This document shows, piece by piece, positions 38,153 through 49,393 of a stretch of DNA of 64,000 nt; within the stretch, counting starts at the first letter, position 1, and each line of letters opens with the position of its first letter. Location of the stretch: positions 372,001-436,000 of the forward strand of contig NZ_FMBW01000043.1 of NCBI RefSeq assembly GCF_900091725.1. The letters are read 5' to 3'. The position numbers and the translations under genes are program-made. Below the pieces are notes generated by a model. That model was not told the DNA's origin, did not search any database, and saw only the letters and a program-made list of their open reading frames with translations. The DNA comes from Streptomyces sp. DvalAA-43 (GTDB lineage: Bacteria; Actinomycetota; Actinomycetes; Streptomycetales; Streptomycetaceae).

Positions 38153-38171
38153 GCTCTCCTGCCTGTGGCGA

Positions 38172-40886
<2,715 letters not shown>

Positions 40887-40979
40887 GACAGTCTCCTTCA
40901 TCAATGTGCGCGTACTCCGCGCCGCGCCTCATCGGGCCGGGCGCCGCGCGGTGCCGCCTACGGCCCCTCGACCATCCGC

Positions 40980-40998
40980 TAAGGTAAGGCTTAGTTAG
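40980..40998. promoter_or_regulatory. Candidate iron-box-like element upstream of acnA
   Basis: TAAGGTAAGGCTTAGTTAG agrees at 13 of 19 positions (hand count) with the DmdR1/DtxR consensus TTAGGTTAGGCTAACCTAA. It lies about 95 bases upstream of the acnA start. Iron control of an Fe-S enzyme is plausible, but the match is only partial. Confidence 0.35.
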
Positions 40999-41041
40999 GT
41001 AACCCTTACCGGCTGACGGACCGTGGTGCGCCTTCGGCATA

Positions 41042-41059
41042 TATCTCGATGTCGAGATA
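41042..41059. promoter_or_regulatory. Inverted repeat TATCTCGA-TG-TCGAGATA, candidate operator upstream of acnA
   Basis: Two perfect 8-bp arms separated by two bases, about 156 bases upstream of the acnA start and 115 bases beyond the stop of the next gene. It lies in the only non-coding stretch here (40887-41173). A dimeric regulator site is likely; which protein binds is unknown. Confidence 0.5.
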
Positions 41060-41173
41060 ACTCTAGTACATCACCGTCGCGCGGTCATGCGCGGGCGGTT
41101 GACCGCCGTCATCCGATCGAGGAGTTCACCGGGCGAACCCGGTCCGTTCCGGCCCCCGGAACCCGGTGGCGGC

Positions 41174-42268
41174 TCACAGCGGCCCCTGGGCCGTTGGAGG
41201 GATGCCCGTGGAGAGGATGCGGCGGATCTCCTCCAGCGGGTACGGGGTCTCCCTGCTCCGGTGCTGGAGCTCGTGGAAGAAGTCCGCCATCAGGGCGGTG
41301 AGCGGCGCATGGCGGGCGACGACGGACGCGGCCGCTGCCGGGATTCCCGCGGGGCGCTCACCACGGGCGTACGCGCGCACCCGCTCCTCCCGCTCCTCCC
41401 GGTCCTCCCTCCCGTATCCGTGCACGGCTGTGACCAGCCAGTTCACCAGATAGCTGGTGGTGTAGCAGCGGTCGTAGCTCCGATGCCGGTCGAAGAATTC
41501 GGTCTCCTCCCGGGACAGCTCGAACCGGGAGGAGAGCGCGAGGCCGTAGTCGGTGAAGAACAGGCGCCGGCCGTCGGTGAGGATGTTCTCGAAGTGGGCG
41601 TCGAAGTGCAGCAGACCTCGGCCGTTCATGAACGAGACGCCGGTCTCCAGCTCCCGCCCGACCATCGCGCAGGCCCGGTCGGCGGCCGCGCCGCCGATGT
41701 CGATCTGGCGGCCCAGCCACTGGTGCAGGTTCTCCGGGATGTACTCCAGGAACAGCGCGACGCTCGCCGAGGACTGCCGGAGCGCCTCGATCCGGTCACG
41801 CACCTGCGATCCGCCGCCCCAGTAGGCGACGGCCCGGTCGACGTCGGCCAGCTCCTCGGGCAGCGGCGTCGAGTCCGGCAGCACCCGCCAGTGGTACATC
41901 AGGGGGAAACCCTCGTACTCCCCCGCGAGCGCCCAGTCCGTCGTCATGATGTGCGTGGCGAGTTCCCGCCAGGCCCCGAAGCCCGGCCCGCCGATGCCGT
42001 ACTGGCAGAAGAGGGGCAGCCCGAACAGGTTGGCCGTGGACCGGACGCCTTCCGGCTCTCTCTCCAGGTCGGTGAGGGGCACCCGTTTCACGAAGACCCG
42101 GGTCCCGGCGATCTCCAGCAGGGCCGACTTCCCGCCGATGCCGGAGCCGAGCGGCTCGGCCGCGTCCACGAGCCCGCTCAGCGCGCGGTCGTCGCACCGG
42201 GCCAGGGAAGCGGAGACGGCTCCGTGGGCGGCCAGACGCGCACCTCGCGACATGTCGGAGGGCTTCAC
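41174..42268 (-). CDS. Protein-kinase-fold (APH/RIO-like) protein of unknown function
   Basis: Protein of 364 aa. The start GTG 42268 overlaps the TGA of the upstream gene (GTGA), so the two are translationally coupled. It shows a kinase-like layout: Gly-rich IGGKSALLEIAG, candidate ATP-Lys in VFVKRVP, hinge-like FLEYIPENLHQWL, catalytic loop LLHFDAHFENIL (Asp and Asn at HxDxxxxN spacing) and metal site FFTDYGLAL. The substrate cannot be told from sequence. The pair sits head-to-head with the CHAT protease gene, so it may belong to the same functional module (inference). Confidence 0.7.
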   Translation of the reverse strand: MKPSDMSRGARLAAHGAVSASLARCDDRALSGLVDAAEPLGSGIGGKSALLEIAGTRVFVKRVPLTDLEREPEGVRSTANLFGLPLFCQYGIGGPGFGAWRELATHIMTTDWALAGEYEGFPLMYHWRVLPDSTPLPEELADVDRAVAYWGGGSQVRDRIEALRQSSASVALFLEYIPENLHQWLGRQIDIGGAAADRACAMVGRELETGVSFMNGRGLLHFDAHFENILTDGRRLFFTDYGLALSSRFELSREETEFFDRHRSYDRCYTTSYLVNWLVTAVHGYGREDREEREERVRAYARGERPAGIPAAAASVVARHAPLTALMADFFHELQHRSRETPYPLEEIRRILSTGIPPTAQGPL

Positions 42269-43572
42269 TGCTGAGCCGATGTCGATACTCCGTCCCGCCA
42301 ACGCGACAGATGGTCGTCGAGGTGGTCCGCGCCGTATCCGAACTGTTCGGCGAGCGCCTGGTAGCGGGCGCACTGGTCGTCGGTGACGGGGACGTCGTAC
42401 GCGAGGAGGATATCCAGGAGCAGACGGAATCCCAGGTCCGGGTCGACGGTGGTGACCACCTCCTCCAGCACCCCCGCCACGTCCCGCACCTCCTCCACCG
42501 CGCTCCGCGTGGCCTCGCGGAGCTCCCGCAGCACGGCTTCCGCCAGGTCGGTCCGGGCCGGGGACAGATAGGGCGTGTAGCCGGGATCGACGGCCGCCAG
42601 GCGCTCCAGGCACGCCTGGGCGGCCTGCTCCAGCCAGGTCCGCCCGTCGGCGTCGAATGCCTCGTCCACCCGCAGGCGCCACGAGGCGGTCCGCCACAGG
42701 GTGGTGACCGCCTCGTCGGGGAGCGCGGAGTCCAGCAGCCGCCGCACGTCCTCCAGCAGTACCGCCGCGTACGAGCCCGGCGTGTATGCCCCGTCGCTCT
42801 CGACGACACGACGGATGTTCTCCGGCACGGTGCCCAGATATATCCAGTCCGTCCCGTGGAACACGCCGGCGAGCAGCGGCAGACCGAAGCGGCCGAGACC
42901 GAAATCGCGCCGGCCGGGGTCGATCGGGGGCCAGCACACGTTCAGCTCTTCGAAGACGGCGGCCTCGGGATACGCCAGCAGGTCGCCGATGCCCAGCAGC
43001 CGGGCGTACGGCTCCTTCCCGATCGGTACGGAGTACGCCTTCGCCGCCCGCAGGAACAGGCGGAATCCCAGGTCGGCGTCCACTTCGCGCACGACCCGCA
43101 GGAGCGCCGGGACGATGTCCGGTACCGCGACGGCGCGTTCGAGGGCGGGTGCGGCCGACTCGACCTCCGCCGCGACGATCCCGCGCAGTTCCTCCTCGGG
43201 CACCCTCGGACGCGCCTCGTCGAGGACCTCCGCCTCGACCCGGCCCCGCTCCGGTACGTGCGGCGGGCACACCTCCGCGACACGGCGCAGCCACGACCGG
43301 GTGTCCGGGTGCTCCTCGGCCGGGTCGAAGCAGCGCCGTACGGCGGCCAGCCAGAGGGTGCGGAGCATTTCGTCCGGCAGTGGGGAGTCCAGCAGCAGCC
43401 GGACGTCCGTGCCCAGTCGGTCGTCCTCGTCCGCCGCTTCCGCCCCGGCGAGGGCGAGCACCACCTGTGCGTCGGTGCGGAGCGTGGCACGGGAGCACAC
43501 CGTGCCGGCGAATCCGCTGAGCCCGAAGTCGTTCAAGTAGTCGTAGTAGTACAGCTCGCGTATCCGCGTCAC
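42265..43572 (-). CDS. Unknown protein with an internal duplication, coupled to the kinase-fold gene
   Basis: Protein of 435 aa, all-helical in appearance, with no signal or TM segment. Two halves repeat the same pattern. LLLDSPLPDEMLRTLWLAAV is matched by LLDSALPDEAVTTLWRTAS, and VREVDADLGFRLFLRAAKAYSVPI is matched by VTTVDPDLGFRLLLDILLAYDVPV. This indicates a tandem domain duplication of about 200 residues. I do not recognise the family. GTG 43572 follows a G-rich RBS; GTG 43599 is possible. It is translated together with the downstream kinase-fold protein and is divergent from the CHAT gene (223-bp gap). Confidence 0.6.
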   Translation of the reverse strand: MTRIRELYYYDYLNDFGLSGFAGTVCSRATLRTDAQVVLALAGAEAADEDDRLGTDVRLLLDSPLPDEMLRTLWLAAVRRCFDPAEEHPDTRSWLRRVAEVCPPHVPERGRVEAEVLDEARPRVPEEELRGIVAAEVESAAPALERAVAVPDIVPALLRVVREVDADLGFRLFLRAAKAYSVPIGKEPYARLLGIGDLLAYPEAAVFEELNVCWPPIDPGRRDFGLGRFGLPLLAGVFHGTDWIYLGTVPENIRRVVESDGAYTPGSYAAVLLEDVRRLLDSALPDEAVTTLWRTASWRLRVDEAFDADGRTWLEQAAQACLERLAAVDPGYTPYLSPARTDLAEAVLRELREATRSAVEEVRDVAGVLEEVVTTVDPDLGFRLLLDILLAYDVPVTDDQCARYQALAEQFGYGADHLDDHLSRWRDGVSTSAQQ

Positions 43573-43795
43573 CCTCGGTTCCCCCCTCAGGACCACCACC
43601 CGGCCTTCATCACCCTGCCACAGCGCCGTCCTCGGAGGTCCGGGCCCTGGCGAGGGCGGCCGGACCGGTCGCTTGCGGGTCGGTTCCGGGGCGCCTTCCG
43701 TCCGTTCCCCTCAATCCGGCCCGCCGGGGTCCGGGGACCGGGCATCCTGTGAACACCGGGACGAGCGGAGCGAGCGGGCTACGGAGCGGGGCGCG

Positions 43796-46700
43796 ATGGA
43801 CCACGGCGACGGCGGGACACGGGGGCTACGGGCCTGGGCGCGCGATGCCGCGGGGCGGGCCGATCTGCTGCTCCCCTTTCACCGGGTGCCGCCGAGGGCT
43901 CCGCGCGGAGTCGTCGTCGACCAGGCCTTCCTCGACCGGACTCTGGGCGAACTGACCGAGCTGGAAAGGCTGCTGGACCCGAACGGGCAGCGGCGCAACG
44001 CCGTGGCGGCCCGGCTGGGGGTCCTGCTCGCCCTGCGGCATGCGAACGGCGGCCTCGCCGAGGACCGGGACCGGGCGCTCGTGCACCTGCGCCGCGTCCG
44101 CGCGGCGGAGCCGCGGGCCCCGAGGTGGGAGCGGCAGTGCGCGGCGCTGGGCCTGCTGCTCCTGATGGCGCCGCCCCCGCGACTCGGCGGCGGTGTCGGT
44201 CTGTCCCCTGACTTCCCGGCCGCCATGAACTGGTACCTGACGCAGATCGGCCGCGACGGCATGGCCGAACTGCCCGCGCTCCTCCGCGACGTCGAGGACC
44301 TGCCGATGCCGCCCCGACTACGCGCGGAACTCATGCCGTTGGCTTCGGTTCTGCCCCTTCTTGAGGAGCTGCTGGGGTCGGGTGGCGTCAGCGACACGAT
44401 GCGGCAGCGCCTCAAGGACGCCACGCCCGAGGACTTCCCCTACGAGGACCAGCTCCGCGGGCTGGCCCACTCCATGGGACTCCACATCGATCCGGGGACA
44501 CCCCCGCCGCCACCGCCCGGCGCGGCCGGCCACGGCACCCCGCCCCGCGACACCCCGCCCCGGGCGCCGACGGCCGGAGGTTCGGTCCGCCAGGCCTCCG
44601 GCGCGGTCGACGCCGAGGTCTCCACCGCGCTGCTCGCGACGGCGGCCGCGATCGGCACCGGAGATCCGACGCTGCTGGACACGGCCGTGCGCCAGACGGC
44701 CGAGGCCATGGACCGGCTGGCGCCGGAGCACCCGATGGCCCTCACCATGAAGGTCATGCGCTCCGCCCTGCTGCACAGCGCGAGCGCCATCGGCGGCAGC
44801 CACCAGGACGACGACTTCGCGCACCGCGTGACCGAGGAGATCAAGGCCGGTCTGGCGGACGCGGCCCCCGTTTCCGGCCCGGATGCGGACGCCCTCACCG
44901 CGATGCGTGTCCTCTCGGCGATCTCCCGGATCGGGCGCGGCGAACGGACCGAGGATCTGGGTGAGTTGGATGCCGTGCTGGACGAACTGCTGAGCCTCCA
45001 CGCCACCGTCCCGAGAGACCGGACCTCCTGGATCCTCGTTCCGCTGGCGCTGAGCCTGGCCCATCAGGCCCGTGGCTCGCTGCTGGGGGACGAGTCGGAG
45101 ATGCTGCGCGGGCTCGCCCACCTGGAGGAGTGCACACGGTCGGCACCACCGCCCTGGAACGAGATGCTGGGCGAGCTCGCCAGACAGGCGAAGCTCCTGC
45201 GCGGACACTACGAGAACGATCCCGCGCTGGTCGAGGAGAGCCTGCACGTCGCGGACCGAGCGGCCCCGGCGCTGTCCATGAGACGCCAGATCGAGGAGCA
45301 GCGTACGGCGCTCTCCCTGATGGAGCGGTACCAGCACACCGATGACCCGGCCGACCTGAACCGGGCCATCGCGGGCCTGGAGCGGACACGTGAACGCGCC
45401 CGGCAGGGCCGGGAGACGGCGTTCGCGGCGGACGCGCTGTGGCACCTCGTCACGGCGTACTGGCTGCGCTGGTTCCGGACGCAGAACCCGGAGGAGCTGC
45501 ACGCCGCCACCAATGCGGGGCTGGACGCCCTGCACGCCGTCTCGGCCGACGTACTCCTGCAGGTCGGCTCCGAGCACGGCCTGCAGGCGGCCCGGTCCGC
45601 GGCCAACCACGCGCTCATGACCACCCGCACGGCCATCGGCTGCGGCCGTCCGGAGGCGGCGGTCACGGCCCTGGAGCTGGGCCGGGCGCTGGTGCTCCAC
45701 GCCGCCTCGGCCGCCACGGGAGTACCCGAGCTGCTCGGGGCGCGCGGGCACCGGGAACTCGCCGACGCCTGGCGGAAGGAGACGGCCGCGCCGCACACGG
45801 AAGGCGGCCGGATCCTTCCCGGCAGCCTGCGCCGCCAGGCCCTGGAAGCGCTCGGCTACCGGCAGCACGACAGCCGGACGACCCTGTTCGCCACCCCGTC
45901 CACGGCCGCACTGCGGGCGGGAGTCGCGGCGGGCGACGCCGACGTACTGGTCTATCTGCTGCCCGGACAGGGCGAGGCCCACGGGCTGGCGATCGCCCTG
46001 TGGCCGGACGGGGGGCCGGAAACGCTCGACCTGCCGTCGCTGCTCGCCACGCCGAACGGACCGCTGGCCGAGTACCTGAACACTGCGGCGGCCCGTTCCC
46101 GGATGGGCGGCGAGGTGCACGAGCAGAGGTGGGAGAGGGCTCTCGGCCGCCTGTGCGACTGGGCCTCGTACGCGGTCATGGAACCGCTGACCGAGCAGCT
46201 CGAACACCGCATCACCACCCGTGCCGGGCGCGGCCCCCTCCGCCTTGTGCTGGTGCCGTGCGGGAACCTCGGTGTCGTGCCCTGGCACGCCGCGCGCCGT
46301 CGTGACCGGGGTGAGTACCGCTACGCCTGCCAGGATCTGGTGGTCACCTACGCGGCGTCGGGCAGCCAGTTCCTCGCCGCGGTGGGCCGCGACCGGCTTC
46401 CGGTGGACGCGGCTCCGGTCCTGGTGGCCGATCCACGGATGGACCTCACGCACGCCGAGCGGGAGATCAGCGCGCTGCACCGTGCGTACTATCCGGGGGC
46501 GCGGCTCTACGGGGAGTTCTACGAGGCTCCGGCTCCGCCCCACGCCCCCGGGACACCGGACGAGGTGCTCGCCGTGCTGGGTGAGGCGTCGTTGCTGCAT
46601 GTGGCGTCGCACGGGTCCGCCGGACCACGGCCGACGGTGTCGGCGCTCAGCCTGGCGTTCCCCGGCGGCAGTGAGGCGTGGCCGGCCGAGCGGGGCGGAC

Positions 46701-47215
46701 CGGGCGCGTTGCCGGACCTGGGGATGCTGACCGTGACCCGGCTGCTGGACGTCCCGGACGACCGCGCCGGAGGCACGGCCGCCACCGCCGGAACCGCCGC
46801 CGCACCCCGCCGCGCCGGGCCGCTGATCGTGCTGAGCGCCTGCGAGACGGACCTGAGCACCCGTGATCACGACGAGGCGCTGACGCTGACCACGGCGTTC
46901 GTGGCGCGCGGCGCACGGAACGTGGTGGGGTCGCGATGGAGGACGTACGACGGCGCCTCGGCGCTGATGATGGCGGTGTTCCACCACTTCGTGGCGGTCG
47001 ACGGCCAGGACCCGGCGAGTGCCCTTCGGTCGGCTCAGTTGTGGATGCTCGACCCCCGGCGCAGGGTTCCCGCCGGCGTAGACAGCGCGCTGGCGCGCGA
47101 CGCCCAACTTCCGGGCCTGGAACGGCTTTCGGTGTGGGCCGCCTTCGCCCACCAGGGACATCCGGGGCGCCCTGGGCTGTCGGCCGCCGCAGTGGCCGGT
47201 GAGGGTGCCACGTGA
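43796..47215 (+). CDS. TPR-like/CHAT caspase-fold protease
   Basis: Protein of 1139 aa; ATG 43796 follows GGAGCGGGG. The C-terminal third is a CHAT domain (caspase HetF associated with TPR). The catalytic His939 lies in LLHVASHGSAG and Cys1016 in IVLSACETDLS, after the domain opening LRLVLVPCGNLGVVPWHAA (~810). Residues about 280-750 are helical repeat-like (TPR/SEL1-like, degenerate). A Pro/Gly-rich linker lies near 235-270. No signal peptide or TM is seen, so it is cytosolic. CHAT proteases act in regulated proteolysis and in anti-phage systems (TPR-CHAT/Csx29, gasdermin activators). It is followed by the vWA/PP2C/kinase operon after a 362-bp gap; whether it is part of that system is inference. 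Confidence 0.85.
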   Translation: MDHGDGGTRGLRAWARDAAGRADLLLPFHRVPPRAPRGVVVDQAFLDRTLGELTELERLLDPNGQRRNAVAARLGVLLALRHANGGLAEDRDRALVHLRRVRAAEPRAPRWERQCAALGLLLLMAPPPRLGGGVGLSPDFPAAMNWYLTQIGRDGMAELPALLRDVEDLPMPPRLRAELMPLASVLPLLEELLGSGGVSDTMRQRLKDATPEDFPYEDQLRGLAHSMGLHIDPGTPPPPPPGAAGHGTPPRDTPPRAPTAGGSVRQASGAVDAEVSTALLATAAAIGTGDPTLLDTAVRQTAEAMDRLAPEHPMALTMKVMRSALLHSASAIGGSHQDDDFAHRVTEEIKAGLADAAPVSGPDADALTAMRVLSAISRIGRGERTEDLGELDAVLDELLSLHATVPRDRTSWILVPLALSLAHQARGSLLGDESEMLRGLAHLEECTRSAPPPWNEMLGELARQAKLLRGHYENDPALVEESLHVADRAAPALSMRRQIEEQRTALSLMERYQHTDDPADLNRAIAGLERTRERARQGRETAFAADALWHLVTAYWLRWFRTQNPEELHAATNAGLDALHAVSADVLLQVGSEHGLQAARSAANHALMTTRTAIGCGRPEAAVTALELGRALVLHAASAATGVPELLGARGHRELADAWRKETAAPHTEGGRILPGSLRRQALEALGYRQHDSRTTLFATPSTAALRAGVAAGDADVLVYLLPGQGEAHGLAIALWPDGGPETLDLPSLLATPNGPLAEYLNTAAARSRMGGEVHEQRWERALGRLCDWASYAVMEPLTEQLEHRITTRAGRGPLRLVLVPCGNLGVVPWHAARRRDRGEYRYACQDLVVTYAASGSQFLAAVGRDRLPVDAAPVLVADPRMDLTHAEREISALHRAYYPGARLYGEFYEAPAPPHAPGTPDEVLAVLGEASLLHVASHGSAGPRPTVSALSLAFPGGSEAWPAERGGPGALPDLGMLTVTRLLDVPDDRAGGTAATAGTAAAPRRAGPLIVLSACETDLSTRDHDEALTLTTAFVARGARNVVGSRWRTYDGASALMMAVFHHFVAVDGQDPASALRSAQLWMLDPRRRVPAGVDSALARDAQLPGLERLSVWAAFAHQGHPGRPGLSAAAVAGEGAT

Positions 47216-47577
47216 GTCCTGCCCGCCGGAACCGAGTGGTGGCGCTGTCACAACAGCGGCCGCCCCGATTCCGCCCGGTGCGCGACCAGTAGGCCTGGTG
47301 CACTGGAACAGAGAGATGAGGCGGGCACACCGATCCGGTGCGTCCAAGTCCTCCGCACACCAACGGGGTGAGGCACTCTCGACGCGCGAAGGTGCCGCCC
47401 GGTTCCCGGAACCACTCGGATTCCGGAACCACTCGGATTCCGGAACCGGCTGGATTCCGGAACCGGCCGGGGAGGGAACCGCGACTCGCGGATGAGCGTC
47501 CCGCACACCACGGGGTCCCCAACCTGAACGCACGGCACACAACAGGCAGTAGCCGAGACGAGAGGGGCACACGGACG
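47216..47577. promoter_or_regulatory. 362-bp intergenic region upstream of the vWA-PP2C-kinase operon
   Basis: No protein-like reading frame is supported here. It contains the 17-bp tandem repeats at 47404-47464 and must hold the promoter of the vWA gene, which starts at 47578. Confidence 0.5.
47404..47464. repeat. Four tandem 17-bp repeats with TTCCGGAA palindromic core
   Basis: TTCCGGAACC recurs at 47421, 47438 and 47455, with an imperfect first copy (TCCCGGAACC) at 47404, giving an exact 17-bp period. The spacer ACTCGGA is identical in the first two units and GGCTGGA in the third. The 8-bp core is a palindrome, so the array could be a multi-site operator 115-175 bases ahead of the vWA gene. 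Confidence 0.7.
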
Positions 47578-48258
47578 ATGAAGGAAAGCAATCGGGGGCA
47601 TCTGCTCCCCATCTACGTCCTCGCCGACGAGTCGGCGTCGATGTACGAGCACATCGACGACCTCAACGACGGGTTGCGGTCACTGCATCAGGCGCTGCTG
47701 GGCGAGCCGATGGCCGCCGCCAAGGTGCGTTTCTCGGTACTCGGATTCTCCGACGACGTCATCGAGCGACTGCACCAGGTGGACCTGCGCGGTGCGAACG
47801 AGTTCCCGCGGCTGCACACCCGCGGATCGACGAGCTACGCCGCGGCGTTCGATGACCTCACCGACCGCATCCCGGTCGACGTCAAGGACCTCAAGAGCCA
47901 GGGCTACCAGGTGCACAGGCCCGCGGTGTTCTTCCTCAGCGACGGCGCCCCGAACGGCGGGGAGAACTGGCAGGAGACGCTGCGCCGCCTCACCGACCGC
48001 ACGGTGACACCCGCCGCGCCGAACATCATCGCGTGCGGCATCGGCGACGCGGACGCGGAGACCATCAACAAGGTCGCCACACGGCCGGAGTTCGGCTTCG
48101 TCGCGGACAAGGGCGTCGATGTCGGCGCGGCCATCGCGAAGTTCTGCGCCGCGCTCACCAAGAGCGTGATCGCCTCCGGCCGCTCGCTCGATTCATCGAA
48201 CCCGCACCTCCAGGTCGACAAGCCGGAGGGTTTCACCGTAGCGATCGACGTGATCTGA
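47578..48258 (+). CDS. von Willebrand factor A (TerY-like) protein
   Basis: Protein of 226 aa, a single vWA domain. The MIDAS metal site is complete: Asp17-x-Ser19-x-Ser21 in LADESASM, Thr in HTRGSTSYAAAF and Asp in FFLSDGAPNGG. The sequence type (YVLADESASMYEHIDDLNDG, GLxSLH..LL) resembles TerY, the vWA protein of tellurite-resistance-like TerY-P stress modules. It is the first gene of vWA-PP2C-kinase, with one base before the PP2C start. It probably scaffolds interaction between the phosphatase, the kinase and a target. ATG 47578 is the only reasonable start. Confidence 0.88.
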   Translation: MKESNRGHLLPIYVLADESASMYEHIDDLNDGLRSLHQALLGEPMAAAKVRFSVLGFSDDVIERLHQVDLRGANEFPRLHTRGSTSYAAAFDDLTDRIPVDVKDLKSQGYQVHRPAVFFLSDGAPNGGENWQETLRRLTDRTVTPAAPNIIACGIGDADAETINKVATRPEFGFVADKGVDVGAAIAKFCAALTKSVIASGRSLDSSNPHLQVDKPEGFTVAIDVI

Positions 48259-48259
48259 C

Positions 48260-49393
48260 ATGGCGCCGCTCTTCGACCGCCACCGGGGGGAGAAGCAGCA
48301 CGAACCCGCCCGGCACGTACCCCCGCCGCCCGGGCCGCCGCCGATGCCTCCACCACCGGTACCGCCCCCGGCCGCGCCCCATGACCTGCCCGACCGCACG
48401 GCCGGCAACGCGCCGTGGACCTGGGGGCCCGACGTGGCCGGACACGGGCCCGGCCCGGCACCGCTCCGGCACCCGGGCCGTGTCCCGTACCCGCCGGACA
48501 CCACTGCGGACCAGTGGGGTCCCGTCGTCGTGGACCGGGCCGTGGAGGCCTTCGACCCGGTGCCGCCCACGGGGATGTCCTACCGTCCCGACACCATCTG
48601 CGACGGCTGGTCGACGGCGGCACTGGACGTACGGCTGGCGTCCGTACGTGGCTACGAGCACCGGCACGACGGCATACAGCGCGAGGACGACGCGGCGATG
48701 GCGTGGGACCAAGGCACCGGCACCGTGGTGTTCGCCGTCGCCGACGGAGTGTCCGAGGCCCACCAGCCGCACATCGGCTCGCAGTTGGCCTGCCGCAGCG
48801 CGGTCGACGAGATGCTGTCGCAGGTGCGGAACAAGGGCGGCTTCGTCGCCGACTGGCACAAGCTGTTGTCCACCGTGCACTGGCAACTGCGCGAGCAGGC
48901 CCGCCGTCTTCTGCGTCTGCAGGAGGAGGCAGGGGTGCAGGAGACGGCCGAGCTGCTGGGTACGACCCTGGTCGCCGGCACGGCCACACCCACCGAACAC
49001 GGGGTGAAGGTGTCCGTGATCTGGGTGGGCGACTCCGGCGTGTGGCAGCTCAGGCACGACCGCATCCATGCGTTGGGCGGCGGAAAGACGACCGGGCCGG
49101 ACGGGCTCCTGTCGTCCGCGGTGGACCCGCTGCCCCTCGTCCCGGCGGGTGTCCGCCCCCTGTCCTTCGTCCTCGAACCGGGCACCGTCCTGCTCATCGG
49201 GACCGACGGTTTCGGCGACCCGCTCGGTGACGGCGAGGGCGCCGTGGGACACCTGTTCCGCTCCGAACTCCGCTTCCCCGTATCGCCGTTGAGGTTCGCG
49301 CACCTACTGGACTTCTCCCGGGAGACGTTCGGGGACGACCGTACCCTGATCGCGCTGTGGCCGCGCGAGACGTCACCGGGAGCCCCCCGGTGA
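48260..49393 (+). CDS. PP2C-type protein phosphatase with Pro-rich N-terminus
   Basis: Protein of 377 aa. Residues about 18-40 are Pro-rich (VPPPPGPPPMPPPPVPPP), a likely interaction tail. The catalytic domain spans about 110-370, with metal-binding Asp in QREDDAAMAW and FAVADGVSEA, then GTTLVAGTA, VIWVGDSGVWQL, LIGTDGFGDPLGD and C-terminal FGDDRTLIALWP. It should dephosphorylate Ser/Thr, probably reversing the kinase encoded next. It starts one base after the vWA stop, and its TGA overlaps the kinase GTG (GTGA), so translation is coupled. Confidence 0.88.
   Translation: MAPLFDRHRGEKQHEPARHVPPPPGPPPMPPPPVPPPAAPHDLPDRTAGNAPWTWGPDVAGHGPGPAPLRHPGRVPYPPDTTADQWGPVVVDRAVEAFDPVPPTGMSYRPDTICDGWSTAALDVRLASVRGYEHRHDGIQREDDAAMAWDQGTGTVVFAVADGVSEAHQPHIGSQLACRSAVDEMLSQVRNKGGFVADWHKLLSTVHWQLREQARRLLRLQEEAGVQETAELLGTTLVAGTATPTEHGVKVSVIWVGDSGVWQLRHDRIHALGGGKTTGPDGLLSSAVDPLPLVPAGVRPLSFVLEPGTVLLIGTDGFGDPLGDGEGAVGHLFRSELRFPVSPLRFAHLLDFSRETFGDDRTLIALWPRETSPGAPR

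Noticed and set aside
47404..47464. CRISPR array
   Set aside because: Units of 17 bp with 7-bp shared spacers are too short and too regular, and no cas genes are present.
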